From: Yoonia sp.
GTDB taxonomy: Bacteria; Pseudomonadota; Alphaproteobacteria; Rhodobacterales; Rhodobacteraceae
Assembly: GCF_018402175.1 (NCBI RefSeq)
Contig: NZ_JAGYJK010000018.1
Span: 62,001 to 126,000, forward strand
Length of the DNA stretch: 64,000 nucleotides
Direction: 5' to 3'
Both the position numbers and the translations under genes were made by a program. Shown here piece by piece: positions 61,295-64,000 of the stretch (positions are counted from its first letter, which is position 1; the number at the start of each line of letters is the position of its first letter). The notes below the pieces were generated by a model. It saw only the letters and a program-made list of their open reading frames with translations. It had not been told where the DNA came from and searched no databases.

Positions 61295-61714
61295 ATGACA
61301 GATACCATCCTTTCCCGCTGCGAGGCACAGGGCCTGCGCCTGACCGACCAACGCCGGGTCATCGCGGGCGTGCTGGAATCCGCAGATGACCACCCCGATG
61401 TCGAAGAATTGTACAACCGCGCCGTGGCTGTGGACCCGCGCATTTCACTGGCGACAGTGTACCGCACCGTCAAATTGTTCGAGGAATCGGGCATCCTTGA
61501 AAAACACGAATTCGGCGACGGTCGCGCAAGATACGAGGCCGCAGACCGCGACCACCACGACCATCTGATCGACATGCACACCGGCGAGGTGATCGAATTC
61601 GTCGATCCCGAGATCGAGGCCCTGCAAGAACGCATCGCTGCCAAGCTGGGGTACCGGTTGATGGGGCATCGGCTGGAACTTTACGGCCTGCCTGTAAAGA
61701 AAAAGGACCACTGA
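61295..61714 (+). CDS. Fur/Mur-family metal-responsive regulator
   Basis: A 139-residue Fur-superfamily protein. The winged-helix DNA-binding half is residues 1-80 (LTDQRRVIAGVLESADDHPD, ISLATVYRTVKLFEE). The metal-binding HHDHLIDMHTGEVIEF follows near 88. The sequence is closest to my memory of alphaproteobacterial Fur/Mur proteins, which sense Mn(II) or Fe(II), rather than Zur or PerR. The C-terminal zinc CxxC pairs of classical Fur are absent. It is followed directly by the DMT transporter and eno. Confidence 0.9.
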   Translation: MTDTILSRCEAQGLRLTDQRRVIAGVLESADDHPDVEELYNRAVAVDPRISLATVYRTVKLFEESGILEKHEFGDGRARYEAADRDHHDHLIDMHTGEVIEFVDPEIEALQERIAAKLGYRLMGHRLELYGLPVKKKDH

Positions 61715-61717
61715 GTT

Positions 61718-63920
<2,203 letters not shown>

Positions 63921-63923
<3 letters not shown>

Positions 63924-63944
63924 GGTGGGTTTGAACCCACCTTA
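63921..63944 (+). terminator. Hairpin overlapping the eno stop codon
   Basis: TAAGGTGGGT, loop TTGA, ACCCACCTTA is a perfect 10-bp stem whose first three bases are the eno stop. It has no U-run and belongs to the same family as the units at 38305. Confidence 0.55.
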
Positions 63945-63956
63945 CACGATCACGCC

Positions 63957-64000
63957 ATGACGGCCCGCGCCGCATTTCTGCGGGCCGTGGGGCCGCGGCT
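63957..64000 (+). other. Possible start of a gene or a hairpin at the right edge
   Basis: An ATG at 63957 opens a frame (MTARAAFLRAVGPR) cut off by the window edge. The same bases form an 8-bp stem (CGGCCCGC with GCGGGCCG, 63961-63987), so this could be a transcript end instead. The sequence is too short to decide. Confidence 0.25.

Overview
This GC-rich window is chromosomal DNA from an alphaproteobacterium, most likely the Roseobacter/Rhodobacteraceae group. The supporting signs are a CckA-type hybrid kinase, a direct-repeat SOS box (GTTC-N7-GTTC) before recA, an agl-type alpha-glucoside operon, a Mur/Fur regulator beside eno, and separate genes for corrinoid-linked one-carbon chemistry. 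I cannot name the genus. I see no prophage, insertion sequence, CRISPR array or rRNA; gene density is high and most genes are housekeeping.

Layout. 0-5.2 kb: the start of a radical SAM gene, a corrinoid protein, a tiny membrane protein and a DUF1638 protein, then purM-purN-rnd-sufE on the minus strand. 5.3-16.3 kb: a CAU tRNA, a pseudouridine synthase, icd, a lipoprotein, YitT and SMR membrane proteins, typA, a DUF1330 protein, alaS and recA. 16.3-22.2 kb: a sulfotransferase, ppx-rlmE, then the folate trio (Virulence_fact protein, MetF-like protein, methyl-THF:corrinoid methyltransferase) and an aldolase. 22.2-32.5 kb: the agl operon (aglE-F-G-A-K) opposite a LacI regulator, a GH1 beta-glucosidase and glucokinase. 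32.5-38.3 kb: cckA, an RsmB-like methyltransferase, guaB and a VTT-like protein. 38.5-45.3 kb: a RamA/RACo-like reactivase, tRNA-Gly(CCC), RidA, an A24-like protein and zwf-pgl-pgi. 45.4-52.7 kb: HNH nuclease, cbiD-cobK-alkA-esterase (all overlapping), cobA, cobB and an MFS transporter. 52.7-64 kb: cysS-cimA-phytoene synthase family, an outer-membrane protein, anmK, tyrS, a 49-residue membrane protein, GNAT, fur/mur, a DMT transporter and eno.

Three themes connect the genes. First, parts of a split B12-dependent methionine synthase lie in three places: corrinoid carrier (0.3 kb), methyl-THF methyltransferase with MetF-like partner (19-21 kb) and ATP-dependent corrinoid reactivase (38.5 kb). 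B12 synthesis genes lie at 47-51 kb. The homocysteine-binding subunit is not in the window. Second, the alpha- and beta-glucoside uptake and hydrolysis cluster with glucokinase should feed glucose 6-phosphate to zwf-pgl-pgi. Third, ten genes, two of them normally essential (purM, alaS), carry eleven single-base frameshifts. Eight of the eleven are one-base insertions. This looks more like uncorrected sequencing error than gene decay, so these genes are annotated as spanning CDS with the shift marked.
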